64,000 bases of DNA from Centroberyx gerrardi (GCF_048128805.1 NC_136016.1:11770676-11834675), one strand, 5' to 3'; counted from the first letter of the stretch, positions 1-12,658 are shown. The notes: generated by a model not told the origin, from the letters alone. Translations and numbers: made by a program.

Positions 1-2474
1 ATATCTGTGATTTGCAAGCTTTGAAATAGATACACAGAAGTAATGCACGGATGTGAAAAACAATTTATTTGAAATACATTTAGATTCCAGTTTGTGTATT
101 TATGCGGACACAGTTGCTCAGGTTGATGTCATTGCCCTTGTAGATCCTAGTTAGAAGGTCTCCTTTAAAGGGGGCCTTTGCCTAAATATTTCTTTTAAAA
201 ACTTTCTCTCTAAAGCAACTCTTTAGATAAACCATAAACCATTTAAAACGCAGAAAAGAAAGCAAAGCCCAGTGCCATACAATCAGCCTGCTAGGTCCCA
301 TGGTTGTGGGTGACAGAGTGGACTACTAGCAGTTCAGGTTTAATGAAACGTGCCATCAAGGCCTCCTGCAGTCACTGCTATGATGGGCAACATGGATGAT
401 CATGTACTATAAATCAACTTAGAATATGTAGCTTACCCACAAAAAACAAAGGAAATGTGTAAAGGCTCATTTCTATGTGAAATGGCACAATAAAATCTGG
501 GTCCCTTTTAAAAGCAGTGCTTTAAAACTAATAAGCTAATTAGCATGTCAAAACAATATCACAGTAAAACCCCAGTAGAGACCTGTACAGGCATCTTGCA
601 CAAGTCTGTGTTCATTTCAGAAGGACTAGCTGGAAATAAGGGTGAGCACACAGACCTCGAGTTAAACTATAAAAGCATATTTATGTTCATCCAGACTATG
701 ATTTAAGGTAAAGATAATTCACACTCACCTTAACTGTCTCTAGTCTGAAAACAGGTACCGTTGTGTCCTGAACATTAATGTAGCTCCTCAGACTGACATG
801 GAATAAACATGAACCTCATCCAACCCAACTGATAAAACAGACTGTAGATGACAAAGCTTAATAGTCTCCCTTAAGGCTCAATTCAGTAGTTTCCTCTTCT
901 ATAAGTGGTTTGATCCAAAATCCCAGTACCAGAATAGATCTTATAACAGAAATTACAAGAACACATAAACACCTATAGCACCAGTGTTTCCTTTTTTTGT
1001 GGCTGTGGCTTGGGCTTGGGGGATAATTTTGGTTCCCTTGGTTTGTATACTTCTGTTTTTGCTGCACTAAAAACATCTTATTATTTGGATCATTTATTAA
1101 AATTAAATTGCAAATTGTGAAAATTAGCCAAATATTTATTTGTGCTTTATGGGGCGTTTGGCTAAAATATAATATACATTTTTATATTTTGTCCACCACT
1201 GTGACCACAATGAATATAGGGGAAACACTGTTGGCTATAGGGCTGCATTTACAATACAGGCAAAGTGACAAAATCCAGTGTTCATCAGAGCATAGTCTTA
1301 CAATGTGTATGTGTGTATATGTTTAGAGCAGTGTGTGTCCAGACAGGCATATTGTTATGACTCACATGTTCACTGGATCATCAACCTGGCCTCACTCCTA
1401 AAATGTTACTTAACTGGTTTAATCTTCAGCTCTGTAGTGAGATTTGTTTTGTAGCCAAGATAAGCCTGATTTGTAACAATAACAGTTTAGATGTGCATGC
1501 ACCACCAATACAAATTATAATTTATATGTTACAGAGTTAGTGACTTGTCAGTAATAATTTACATATCTAACGAGAAACAGGTGTGGAGATTAACGACCAG
1601 CCAATCATGACACTGTCCACATTTAAAGAGAGAGAGCATTGTGGTCCGGGTTGGTTTGAGGCCAGTTACTTTTGCAACAAGGCCACGATTGGACACAAAC
1701 AAAAACGTCACTGGACCACAGTATTGTTGGAAAAGTGACTCCAGTCCTCATGACATTCCTCAGCAGAACAGTTGTTGACTTGTTTGAATGTTTAAACCAT
1801 AACCTGTTTCTCCGGGTCACATTCCTACCCACCTGCCTGTCATCCCCTAGGTTAATCAGCAGTGTGATATATCCATTCTTTCATATTGAACAAGGCTGTT
1901 AAACGCAGGAGTACTGGATGTTCTGCATCTCATTTTGAAGAACAAATCACTTCTAAGATCCCTTGTGTGCTTCTTGTGCTCACAGTAATGTTGGCTGGTT
2001 TGCCTTTTAGTACTGGTGCTATAATAATCAAGCCCAGCAATCTTCAAATATGGATTTACTTCAACCTGAATACTATTACTTCCCTTGAACATGAATAGCT
2101 ATGTTTGTCTATGATGAGGAGAGAAAAGACACCTTAGTGGTACTCCAGTGACTTAATTTAGCTTTACATCCTCTTATAAAATGTCTCTCAAATGCTTTCT
2201 GTTATTAAAATATTGAATGTCTAGACAAAAAAAGGCCAAATTTCAGATCCATCACATCTGAGTTAAAATCTGATTCCAAAAATATCCAATTCCATCTGCT
2301 CTCACAGCAATGAAAAAATCAGATCTGTGCTTATATGGTCAGAAAACAGGATTTTTTTTAAGGCGCATGCATCCTTTTGTGAACTTGAGCACCCTCTGCT
2401 GTTTGAAACAATCTAGTCATCATCCTGGCCAGTGGAACCTGGTAAAATGAGGGGAAAATCAGGGCCAACATTAA

Positions 2475-2499
2475 GTGTGTGTGTGTGTGTGTGTATATA
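2475..2499. repeat. GT/TA microsatellite
   Basis: A run of GT dinucleotides passes into TATATAT in the snx11 3' flank. Confidence 0.9.
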
Positions 2500-2639
2500 T
2501 GAAGAATTTCATTTTAAAATGACATGTACACCATTTGATAAAAGATGCCAATTCCTACAAAATGACTGATCGCAAAAAGTTAAGAGTAAAGAGGTGGAGT
2601 ATTTTTTAAAACATGGTATACAACTGAAGTCCTTGGTTG

Positions 2640-2720
2640 ACACTCATAGACTGGATCCTCTATATTTTAAAGATATTGAATAATGAACCTCAATTAATGA
2701 TTTTTTGGAATGGAACAGAA
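2640..2720. repeat. Dispersed repeat, copy A
   Basis: GACTGGATCCTC followed by TATATTTTAAAGATATTGAA and a T-rich GGAATGGAAC stretch matches, with few changes, the segment at 60790-60890. Family unknown. Confidence 0.45.
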
Positions 2721-2867
2721 CTGGGTGCATGTGTGCGTGAAATAATGTGTCTTTGGCAAAGGACATCCCCACTATCCATTGTTCAGGCTCAGTGAGTGTG
2801 CAGCAGCCCTAGATGGGGCTGTGCCTTTTCATGCCTGAGAGTCTAGTTGCCATTTTAGCTGTTAAAA

Positions 2868-5800
2868 CTAATGGACCTCCTCACGGCTCTCCTCTGAGGC
2901 ATCCAAAGACAGCGAGGACAGGGTAACCTGCTCTGTGTATCTCCCATCAGCTGATTCAGCCACACAATTGCTCTCTAGGATGTTAAAGTCACTGTTCTCA
3001 GTCAAATCTGCATCACCTACTGACCCACTTGAAGTAAGCTCCAGAGTTTTAGTCAAGCTACTAATGTTGGTCACGTATGGAAGGTCCTCCTCCTTTGTAC
3101 CCTTGACCGTGTTTGTCTCCTCCTGGGCATTGTGTACGTCAGAAATGTTCTCTTTGTCCATGGGGCATCCGTTCACCTGTAGCTCTAAAATACCTCTGCT
3201 GGACGCCTCTACTTCTGACCAGCGAGTGACCTCTGCAGGAGAAGTCTTCATGTAGCCGTTTGCATTCTGGATAGTGTCCTCTTCCTCATCACAAACACTT
3301 TCTTCATCACTTACCTTGGCGATACTCCCATTTGAAGATGGCAACGACTGACTGTCCTCTTTATTACTAGTCTCAACCAAATCTACTTCCTGTTCAACTT
3401 CGTCTTGGTCCAATGGAGGATTGTCTTGTTGAGTGGTGTCATCGCCACCACATTCTACCTCTGGAACACTGCCCACATTGTGTGTCTCTTCACCGATCGC
3501 TGACACGAGTGCCTTCTCCTCTGTGCTCTCTGGGTCGTCACTCTGTTCTTCTTTGTCTGGGTCTGTTTGCCCATCTGAGCTCCGAGTATCCTCCGGACAG
3601 CCGACATCTGGAATGTGGTCCTCGGAGCTACTGACACGTTCTAGAACTTCGTCCTCAGAGATGACACGATGTTCTTGAACTGGCTCCTCAGAACTTGCGT
3701 GGTGTTCTAGAACCTCTTCCTCGGAGCTGGCACATTCTAGAGTCCTTTCAGAACTGATATCCTGTTCTGGAACCTGTGGCTCACAGCTGGCCTTTTCTAG
3801 ATCAGCCTCCTCGAGACTATCCCCGTGATCAGCTTCTTCCTGTGCGTCTGGATGAGGAAGACTCTGAGCACTAGGAACTGTTTCTTTTGCTATTTCTAAT
3901 GTTATATGGCTCTCTTCTATTACCGCACAGTCCTCATTAATCACCTTCTCCAATTCCACCCCACAGCTGTCCTCAAAGCCAGTCCCCATGGGCGAGTGTA
4001 CCTCTACTGGTGTCTGTATTTGACAGCTCCTCTGCTGGGTCTCGTCGGCTGGGTCATCCCGGCTGTCTCCCAGAAAAAAGGTTGCCTCTGCTGGGCTACG
4101 TTGCTCAACAACGGCCTCTAGATGGTTGTTCTTCTGGAGGACCCTTAGGGAGGCCTTCTCAGTGTGGCTGAGCTGTAACTCCACTGAGTCCTGATCATGG
4201 ACCTCCACTATACCCTCCAGAGGGTCTGCGTCGCTGGATGAGAGTAGCCCAGTGTTAGAGGTGTCTTTATTTTGTAGGCAAGGCAGATGTGGAGCTGGGC
4301 TGTGGATTGGGGAAGAGAAGACAATACATTTATTTAACCACATGCGCATATTAAATTTGAACATTACAGGAACTTAATACAATACATAAAAAAATTGTGT
4401 ATATCAGGATCAGGATCCGATTTCATTCAGTTATTTCATACACAGTGGATCCATGTGTTCAATTTTTAAAAGAAACCCACTTTTTGAATTGATTAAAATA
4501 AACCTTAACTGGTGACGAAACCTGATGCTAAATGTAGACTTTGACATTCCAATCTGTTATATTAGTGGGTGATTTATTTATATACAACAGTAAGGATTGT
4601 GTGCAAGAATAATGGTTGCTTCTGTATTTATAGTTCCATATCAATACTCTTCATCCCTCCCTCATACCTCTCCATGGACTCATAAGAAACTGTAGTCAGA
4701 CTGGGCTCCTTGATCAAGTCGTCCTCCTGAGCCTGAGCCTGAGCCAAGCCCCGATTGGACGAGGCGTAGGTGAGGATGGCGTCCGTCACAGTGTAAGGGG
4801 TGTGGCCCTGCACGCAGTCCAGGATGTGACCGACTGGCAGTTGGGTCTGCAGGAAGAGGTGGAGCTGGCTGTCTGACAGACATACCGTCATGTGCAGCAC
4901 CCTGCAGGCAAAAAACAATATATATATATATGTAAGGAACAAATATTTGTCATCATTATGTCACATGTAACAGGTAGCTTTCATAATGCAACAGTCATTT
5001 TTATAGTAGATTAAATATTGACAATAGTTATTGTTTTTTTTTGAGGAAGAACTGACTTGTCGAGGAAGACCTGAAGGCCTTTCCTTCTCCTCTCCAGGAA
5101 GTCCTCATTGCTGAAGGTGAAGAGGGACTTGCCAGGAAGGTCTGGGACTGGCCTGGAAGAAAGACAGGATGAAAAAAAGCTCTAAAAGGGCTAATCTCTC
5201 AATTTTTGTAAATTCATATAGCATATTTGCTTCACTTAATACAAGGTGAGTGAAAGAAAGTTTGGCTGATGACATGAAACCGATGTTGTCAGCCAAATTT
5301 GAGCCCACAGTGTCACAAGTACATGTCATGTGCCTTACAGTATATGTGGGTATTTTGTATTTCCAAGACTCCATGCTTGGTTTCACATCAGCGTACAAAT
5401 TGCATCATTTTCCAAACAGTTCCATCAAACAAGCCAGTTTCAAAGCAATGGATTAACTGAATGATGAAAGGTCTTTCAGTGGAGGTCTTTGCTGAATTGA
5501 GCTGTGAAGTGTTGCTCTCAGATGGGCTGTGATGTAAAATTGCCCCTGGCCAAGAGCCTACCACTGCTGCTCTAGGATTGAATGCCACTGGAACTCTCAC
5601 TTCTGTGTCTCCATTTGTTATATACCCTTCAGCTTTTCTATCGTCTAGGTGAAGAAAGAATACTAAAGGAGGATTAACTGCCCATTCCCCACAACAACTT
5701 ACACCAAGCCAGCATTCTTCTGCATCTTCTTCTTGAGCCAGACAAACTCGCTGTAGCGCCGACGCACACACGACGTCTTGGCTGTGAAGGCCTTACTGTT

Positions 5801-8200
5801 GGTCTGAGAGTAAAAAAAAGAGGGGACAAAGTGTGTATTACTGTCAATAATATTAGATTATATAGAGCGAAACTATGAAGCAATGTTCAATGATGTTTAT
5901 TTCACTGTTTTCATGAGTGTCATTGAGGGGTGTAACGATTCAATCCAACAACGATTCGATTCAGATTCTTTCAGCAAAGATTCAATGCATCATAAAATCT
6001 AACATTCTGCCCATGATTCGATTAATTTCAATACTTCCAAAAAGTATAATAACTCTACAAATGTAATTTGTAAAAAGCTACTTAACTGATTCAGTCACCA
6101 ATAATTAAACATATGTAAACCTTACACCAAGGTATTAGTTCAAAACATTTCATCTATTTTCGAGGCAAAACTTAAAGCTTCAAATGACAACAGCTCATTG
6201 TTTCTACAGTATGTTTGCAACAGCTTTTTGTAGCCAACACCCTTTCCACCTTCCATTTAGCTCTGCAGAACAGAGAGCTCACAAAACATCTTAATGCGAT
6301 ATTAATCGATCCCAACTCTTCAAATCGATGCAGTTAGCTTTCCAACTTCAAATTTCAGCATCATCGTATTGCATCAATGCTTTTTTACACCCCTAGTGTC
6401 ATTATTTTGTCACTAATGTGGTGACTGGAATGACTCAAATGCTCCAGCTGTTCAACTTTTGCTGAGCTTGTATAACGTAGGCTTGTGGCAGAACTAAACC
6501 ATTAGCCTATCACAAGGCAGATTTGTTCCCACAATCTATGACACAGTCCAGACATGTTGCACAACAAGCCACCTTCTGACAAGCCATAATCAATTGGAAG
6601 AATGTAGGCCATAGATGAAATGGTTAAATATTAGGTAAGTCTATAGCCTCAGTGCAGTGACAGGCAACAAAAGCAGTGAGCCAAGTTTTGCTAGAGGTGT
6701 TTCTAGATAACCTTTGCTCCCCAAATGTTAAAGCAGGTTGAGGTGAGATAGCAACATTATAGCAACATGGCAAGATAGCAAGCTAAAAAAAGCCACTTAT
6801 TTTGACTTTCTGGAATTCTAAAAGACAGACCAGCGATCTGAACCTCTCTGAAAAGCCCAAATCTCTAGTTAACAATCTATTTTGTTTAGCCTTTATTTAC
6901 CCCACATACATTGACTGGACTGAGCATGCTGGCTCCTTGTCAGCAATACCTTGCTTCACATTTACTTTAACACAGCAATAACATAATGATGACAAACAAG
7001 ATTAGGTAAGATCACACGAGGTCACAATTTCATGACTCACACCCACATAACATCACACCCATGTGGGCATGGGACATACTGCTGACACAGCAATCCAAAC
7101 CACAGGCTGTTGGCTTGAAAACATCTCAACTTCTGTCCATTCAAAATGTAAAGAATCCATCTATTGTCTAGTCACTGTTTTTCAAAGATTGGGCTTGGTT
7201 GCATTAAGATTAAAATAAGTCACCATATTATTATGAAGCAATTGGTATCTGAAGATAAGATAGCACTTTATTGATCCCCTTGGGGAAATTCAGGAAGCTC
7301 CTGGCTTTGTTATGTTGCTAGTACCTTCCAAAGGCTCTGCAGTATAAGACAGGCTGAATAGAAAACTGAAGGTTTGTAGATTAGAGTCCTAAAAACAAGA
7401 TGCATTTTGCCTGTCTAACGTAGAATAACCTATCCAATAAGCCACAAATTAACAAAATTATTTAGAAAATGGAGGGCACAGAAAAAGTTTTCAGACCACT
7501 AGACTGGTTTATGACAAATTCTTGTCTGGTAAGAAACTCTTTCCAAGTATCTTCAAATGAGTTTATTTCATGGCTTTAACTATTACTATCAAATCTAACT
7601 TTTTTTTTTTTTTTTTTAAATAAGTTCTGCATATTCATTATGTGAAAGAAATTACTCCTCTGCAGCTCACAATAAAAGTGACTGCATATGCCATGATGCA
7701 AATGAAGTGTTATTACTCACATGAAGGAATATTTTATAATCCACGTGTGAATTCCACGAGCCTTCATTCTGGATGCGGGGGTCTTGGACCCGCACTGCAA
7801 CAAACTCCTGGAGGGGAGAAACAAAGACGTTTCACATGTAAAAGCAAAACAACAGTAATGTGTGTGTTGTGTGTGTCGAGCTGGATCATGGTAAGATTAA
7901 CAGACTGAGAACTAGATTATTGTGGAGGCATGACACACGCCTCCCTTGCCTTAAAACCATGTTCCTCATAGGCTTTTTAACACATCAATGGAGGCTTTGT
8001 TCTTTGACATCTGTTTAGTGGAAGTGTATTTGCTCTGAGGCAGTGAATGCACTTCTATAGAGAGAGGGGGGGGTTTCCATGTAGAAATATCTTTGTCAGA
8101 TTCATCAACACAAGAGAATTCATATATGAAGAGAATATTTCCACTAAATTTAGAAAACAAGTGGGAGGTTACTTACATCTTCTTCGTGATTGCTGTTCAT
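2868..8200 (-). CDS. snx11: Sorting nexin 11 (PX domain protein with long acidic C-terminal tail)
   Basis: Six coding exons on the minus strand: 8200-8177, 7807-7721, 5803-5703, 5152-5057, 4901-4668, 4299-2868. All introns are GT-AG and the total is 1974 nt, 657 aa plus stop. The start codon at 8200 opens MNSNHEED and runs straight into the PX domain (about residues 9-125) with [26 protein letters not shown] and the VPVPDLPGK loop. The segment [16 protein letters not shown] and the following helices match the extended PX (PXe) fold of SNX10/SNX11. In known SNX11 this fold binds endosomal phosphoinositides (PI3P, PI(3,5)P2) and directs cargo such as TRPV3 to lysosomes. From about residue 181 the protein differs from human SNX11 (about 270 aa): one 1.43-kb exon adds about 476 acidic, Ser/Glu-rich residues with 11-residue repeats around residues 347-411. 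No membrane segment is seen. Confidence 0.95.
5925..6395. mobile_element. Non-autonomous hAT-type DNA transposon (MITE), 471 bp
   Basis: The termini are inverted: the left end reads GAGGGGTGTAA and the right end TTACACCCCTA. The element is flanked by a perfect 8-bp direct repeat GTGTCATT at 5917-5924 and 6396-6403; an 8-bp duplication is the hallmark of hAT transposition. The interior is AT-rich with several CGATTCGATT / ATCGAT subterminal motifs and has no open reading frame, so it depended on a transposase made elsewhere. It lies in the snx11 intron between coding exons 2 and 3. Exact termini and duplication suggest a fairly young insertion. Confidence 0.85.
7251..7300. mobile_element. Tail fragment of a teleost retroposon
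   Basis: The motif CACTTTATTGATCCCC followed by TTGGGGAAATTCAGG is, from memory, a recurrent end sequence of non-LTR retroposons in fish genomes. Only this tail is recognisable; the body is not seen on either side. It lies in snx11 intron 2. The family assignment (LINE or a SINE using a LINE tail) is not certain. Confidence 0.45.
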
Positions 8201-8221
8201 CCTACCGAAGGCTGCGCTGCA
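8177..8221 (-). other. snx11: snx11 exon with start codon and 5' UTR acceptor
   Basis: Reading leftward, a pyrimidine-rich stretch ending TTTACAG precedes 8221. The exon then runs through 21 nt of 5' UTR to the ATG at 8200-8198 and ends at a GTAAGT donor at 8176. An upstream noncoding exon must therefore exist, probably near 9.4-9.6 kb, but its borders could not be fixed. Confidence 0.75.
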
Positions 8222-9479
8222 CTGTAAACATCTGGAAATCAATGAAATGAGACAATGCAACGATCTGGGTCAAAAGCCCAAACTGAGCACCTCTCCTACG
8301 GTGTTGTCCTGAGCTGATGACTCACCCTCTAAAAGAAAAGTTGCTCAACTAAAATCAACTGAGTCACTCACACGTGTCTTCTTCTTTTATCCTCAGAGAA
8401 ACAAAGTATTAATAAGAATTTTAAGAGCTTTGTGAAAAGTAGAGAAATCCCCTGGAGTTATTCTGCTGTCTTTCTATCACTTTGCTGAAAGCCACAAAAC
8501 AAAAATTTAAATTCTCAATTGGCAGCAAGCTTATTAGCCAGGTAGACCAAGACTATGGCTGTTGGCAGTATAAATATATCTTTCTCATTTTAACTGAGAT
8601 CAGCCTAACTCACTGAGGTGACCCCTTGATAACCTGGTGGCATACCCCCTCCCACCCACCCACCCATCTCCCTTTCCTCTAACATCCAAGCCATAGTTTA
8701 AAGCACATGGGAAAGTTACAAAAGATCCCAAGTTCTGGTAAACTGACACACTACCAAGTATTTTCATTATCTATGCAGAGAAATACACTCATAGACACAA
8801 TGTTCTCTGTGTGGCTACCGGTCTGGGCTTTTCCAACCCCACAGTATGTTAGAGAGTAGTGCTTCAGACAGAGAGCAGACGGGAAAAACCGATGAGGCTT
8901 TCACTTCGGTGACTCACCGATGCTCAGAGAAACTAGTTTCATCCACTGGCCACAGTATCTGCTGTAATACTTCTAATACTAATGATTGTTGTTCATCTGC
9001 CAGAGTGGATATACTACCTGGCAGCTGTTAGAATAAACAAATGAAACAGTCATAGCCAGAATTTACGAGCAGCGAGTGACTGAGGTGAATTTCCCAGCCT
9101 GCTCATTTTGTGTAAACAAACTCGAAGTAATACTAAATAAGATAACGAGAGCAATCAGATTGTCACTGAAATCCCTGACCAATTCGCTCGTATAACCAGA
9201 TAATATAAACATAGTAAACCCGCTTTTAAGTTAAGTGAGGTTGAACACCTCCTCTTGTTCTTTGGCTTGGCTAAAAAGGATGACTAGATTTGACTTCAGT
9301 AAGTAACCTGGCTAAAGCAAACGTTAGCTGGTAGACACTGCCAATCGGCAACTACTTACTTTCACAAAGTATCTGGTTGCTGTTTTAGTATCCAGCCTGC
9401 TGTGGTTGTTGTTGTTGTTGTTGTTGAAGCTAAAGACAAAATGTTAAAATCCAGAGGAGTGTTTTCCCAACGAGCCCTG

Positions 9480-9570
9480 TTCCCTGTTTCCATTTTGCAA
9501 GTCAGAACCAGCGCTATTACGTCATACGGAGAGACGTATCCGCTTCCGGACTGTGTGCGCGCGCTGTTGG
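9480..9570 (-). promoter_or_regulatory. Candidate snx11 promoter with CRE-like and ETS-like sites
   Basis: A locally GC/CpG-rich patch contains TTACGTCA at 9517-9524 (CREB/ATF-like) and, on the minus strand, CCGGAAGC at about 9541-9548 (ETS-like), next to a CpG run GTGCGCGCGC. It lies about 1.3 kb upstream of the first snx11 coding exon. The transcription start is inferred from composition only. A short TTG trinucleotide run is nearby at 9406-9426. Confidence 0.4.
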
Positions 9571-11400
9571 GTCAACTTTGTCTCAATATTAAAAATGAAA
9601 AAGTCTTCGTTTTACACTTCTGTTCAAATCATAGAGTGTAAAGGTTCAAATTTAAGACTAACAAACGATACATCGTCACGCATTGAGATAATCAACAGTT
9701 ACAAATGGAAAACAACAGAGAGGACAACCTGTCCTGCTGTAGCTCAGGGCAACGCGTGTTTACTGGCTGTTGGTAGCGAACATGGAAGTATTAACGTTAA
9801 ATTGTCGGTAGCGAGCGGGAACTGGGCAGGACCGGAGTGTTTGAAGCTAAATGACAACATGTGCCTCTACGTAAACCAACTATAACAAAACGAACAAGCC
9901 CGTGCGTTAAAGCCCCGCACTGAACAGACGGGTCTGGATCATCTGGGTTGGAGTCGACTGTAAGAGATGGAAGGAGCCACTGGAATGGGAACGAGATGGG
10001 AGCGATGTGTGGCAGAACAGGACGCCTGTTGAAATGTAGGATGTATTCACTGTAGGATCAATTATATATCTTCATAGCTGCAAATGCTTCTCTTTTCATT
10101 TGAGAAAAAAAAATACCCATGAAGGTTTCATGTGCAATAGCCTGTTTCAAAAATAAATACAAATTTTGATTAATTTCATTCATTAGACCCACTCATCACC
10201 GCGACACAAGAAGACACCAGGCTCATTTCCCTGTTTGAAAATGCATGGCTCTCTCTTTAATTTGAATATACACAATTCTTTATTGATTGATCAAAATCAC
10301 ATTTGAATTTGATTGAAAGTTGGACACAATATAATGTATGCCTCTGAAGTCACATTCAGGCATTAATATGCCCTACAGCAAATTAAAGGCCTTAATCTCC
10401 CCCTCATACTGATGTGGTTGAAATTAAATCAAAGGTTTCAACAGGAATATTATTTTATAATTTTATTCAAAGTGGAAAATTCCCAATGAACTAGTCTGGA
10501 CTCAAACTGGGTTTAGCGAGTGGCCGTTGCTGTAAGGAGTTTGATCCCGACGACTGAAAGATTTGAAATAGAAAAACCTATCATTTCAGTGTGGATTTGT
10601 CACCTTGTTGGGACTGACAGAATCCCATATTCATCATGGAGCGCAGATCCAGGCTCACTGATGAGTTTTCTTGTTTGTGTGAAAGGCAGGACTGATTCAA
10701 GATCACTGCTCCCAGCCAGGAAAAAAACTTGATAAACCAGAATGAAATGCCCCTCGCAGTGGCTTTAGTTAGGCTGCCCTAACGGATTACAATCAGGGAT
10801 GTACTGGAGGGTGAAACTCATCTTATTTACAAAATAGAGATAATAACCCACCTTTTTAGGCTGACATTATCCGTATGACATTAATTCATAGCAGCCATAT
10901 ATCAAGTTGTATCAAACCAATATAAGTTGTGTGAAGATAGGGCCTTTTAAATAAAAGTATCATTTTTCAAGCATCCTGATGGTTCAGTCGGCCCATACTA
11001 CCTAACTGTTACCTGTGACATCCTGACCTGGCTGGGACTTTTAAAAAAGAAAAAAAAACACTCTTATTTTCTCGTTCTCTTTTTTATTTATTTGCATATA
11101 ATGGTAGTTGTTTGCCTTGTTCTTATTACCTCCCGGAGGTTTACCCAGCTTCCCAGGGCACCACCTGAAGCCAGGGATCTGCCACATCGTACAGGCACTG
11201 CGGTCTATTCCGCCGGTCCAGACCTCCAGTCCGGCTTTTACGTACATCCTGTTCTCACAGATCTATAGTGTACACAAACTGATTGTACTAGCTGGTTTTG
11301 CATTGATCGGGAAATCTACACGCTGTACATTCTGTGAACCTGCACATTCACTTCACTCCAGTGGGCTCGTGGAGTTATTTTCTCTCATACCAGACGAAGG
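9571..11400. other. Divergent intergenic region between snx11 and cbx1
   Basis: No gene recognised. The open frames at 9553-9885 and 11108-11422 have no family resemblance and lie in noncoding-looking sequence. The stretch holds one copy of a dispersed repeat from about 10794. A locally GC-rich part near 11140-11230 approaches the cbx1 first exon. Confidence 0.5.
10794..11030. repeat. Dispersed MITE-like repeat, copy 1
   Basis: It begins CAGGGATGTACTGG and contains CCCACCTTTTTAGGCTGACAT, with a short AT-rich body. The same start and core recur at 22247-22523 in nfe2l1 intron 1. The right end is not clear here, so the end given is approximate. No coding capacity. Confidence 0.5.
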
Positions 11401-11563
11401 GGGGCGGAAACGATACGTTTAGCTTTAGCCAACTGGTAGCTAAATATTTTGATAACATATCAGTAGAGACAACAACGTTATTGTTTACGAAGCAGAGACT
11501 ATCGCGTTTTTTTTATTTTGTTTTCGGGTTTTCTTTTCAAACCAATTCAATTGTAAAGCTTAG
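11400..11563 (+). promoter_or_regulatory. cbx1: cbx1 core promoter and noncoding first exon
   Basis: A GGGGCGG GC box at about 11400 lies just upstream of AT-rich sequence that ends in a strong splice donor (TTAG followed by GTGAGT at 11564). The exon end at 11563 is well supported, but the transcription start inside 11400-11500 is a guess. No ATG here continues into the cbx1 frame. Confidence 0.55.
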
Positions 11564-12576
11564 GTGAGTTTCATTTTGTCTTCCATCCTCCCTCCAAACA
11601 TGTGTTGTTTCGGTAACGTTAACCGTTTGATTGTGCATGAGTCTGGCAGGTTAATGTGAATATCAACAATGAGGGTGAAAACCAGAACTGCACTAACTTA
11701 ACGTCTCGGAGACACGTCTCACGTTACTAACCATAATAATCATTAGCATCGACAAAGCTACCTGGAGTGTAATACATTAGTTGCTAACGCTAAAGCAATA
11801 TGGAGGAAATACATACAGTGGGTCGCTTTTCCTTCGAGGCTTTGTCGTGTGGTGTTTCCCCTTACTTGCTAGCTAGCAACAAAAATCCCCTTAAGTTAAC
11901 AGTTAATCGAGGGTAGTAGTTTTGCGCCACGACAGTGCGACTAAATGCCAAATTGCAAGTAGATGAAGCTCGCTGATTGTTACCTAAGCTGTGCATTCAT
12001 ACACTACATGCTGCACACCCGCCGCCAGGTGTTGCAAGCCCTCCATGCTCTGTTATTGATGCTGGCAGAGGCACGGCAACATTCACAATCAGCTCTAATG
12101 ATGAGCAAATGATGGTAAAACTTAAGGTAGCTCGCTTGTGCAATAGCTTATCTCGGTCAAGGAAATGAATAATGAATGTGGCTAGAGCCAATCTCCTACC
12201 AAACCTTGTTACTTACAACGTTGAGCCCCCTTACAAAGATACACTATGAGTCTAACACAGTGTCACCTTGTGACACTGTGTTACATGGGTAACTTTAATA
12301 CATGGGTAACTTTAAGCAATGCAGATGAGGCAGTGTTGTCCTCAGCAGTGGTAGGGGTCAGTAAAATTAATATAAATAACATAATGGGCCATAAACATAA
12401 AAAAAATATATATAATGAAGAGAAAGGTGGGCCATACTAGCTGACGATCTACATTGCCTCAAAATATTGCCCATGTATCTTTGCAATAAATCCCATTCTC
12501 TCCAATGCTGTTTTCTTCTCTCTACCTCATTAATTCCCGATTGCTTCCATCATGCTACAATCTTGACGTTGACCAG

Positions 12577-12658
12577 GAACCTGCTGGTCCCAAGGTCTAC
12601 CTGATGAGTATGAGCCTGACTACAGAACCCTCTAACGATGGTCCCACTGTTACAGAAG
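12577..12658 (+). CDS. cbx1: Candidate N-terminal coding exon of cbx1 (alternative)
   Basis: This 82-nt stretch has an upstream pyrimidine-rich tract and GACCAG acceptor, and an AAG/GTTTAA donor of moderate strength at 12659. ATG codons at 12604 and 12610 open MSMSLTTEPSNDGPTVTE. Splicing to the exon at 13001 keeps the frame through a Thr-Ala and Pro-Ala run into the HP1 frame, adding 44 residues to the 180-aa protein. The open frame and matching phase are direct observations. Use of the exon is inference; it could equally be 5' UTR or nothing. The HP1-beta family normally starts close to its chromodomain with an acidic patch. Confidence 0.45.

Larger units (their letters stand above)
1..2867. 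other. 3' flank / UTR region, no coding gene seen
   Basis: No open frame here resembles a known protein; all frames are short. The right part is probably the 3' UTR of snx11, which is transcribed leftward from its stop at 2868-2870. Possible poly(A) signals are AATAAA on the plus strand at 489-494 and, for the minus strand, TTTATT at 1093-1098 and 64-69. By human gene order the next gene would be skap1 transcribed towards this point, so 1-700 could hold its 3' UTR, but nothing in the sequence proves that. A GT microsatellite lies at 2475-2499 and a dispersed repeat around 2640-2720. Confidence 0.5.

Noticed and set aside
9553-9885. 110-aa plus-strand frame upstream of cbx1
   Set aside because: It lies over the candidate snx11 promoter, has no family resemblance and shows no splice connection to cbx1.
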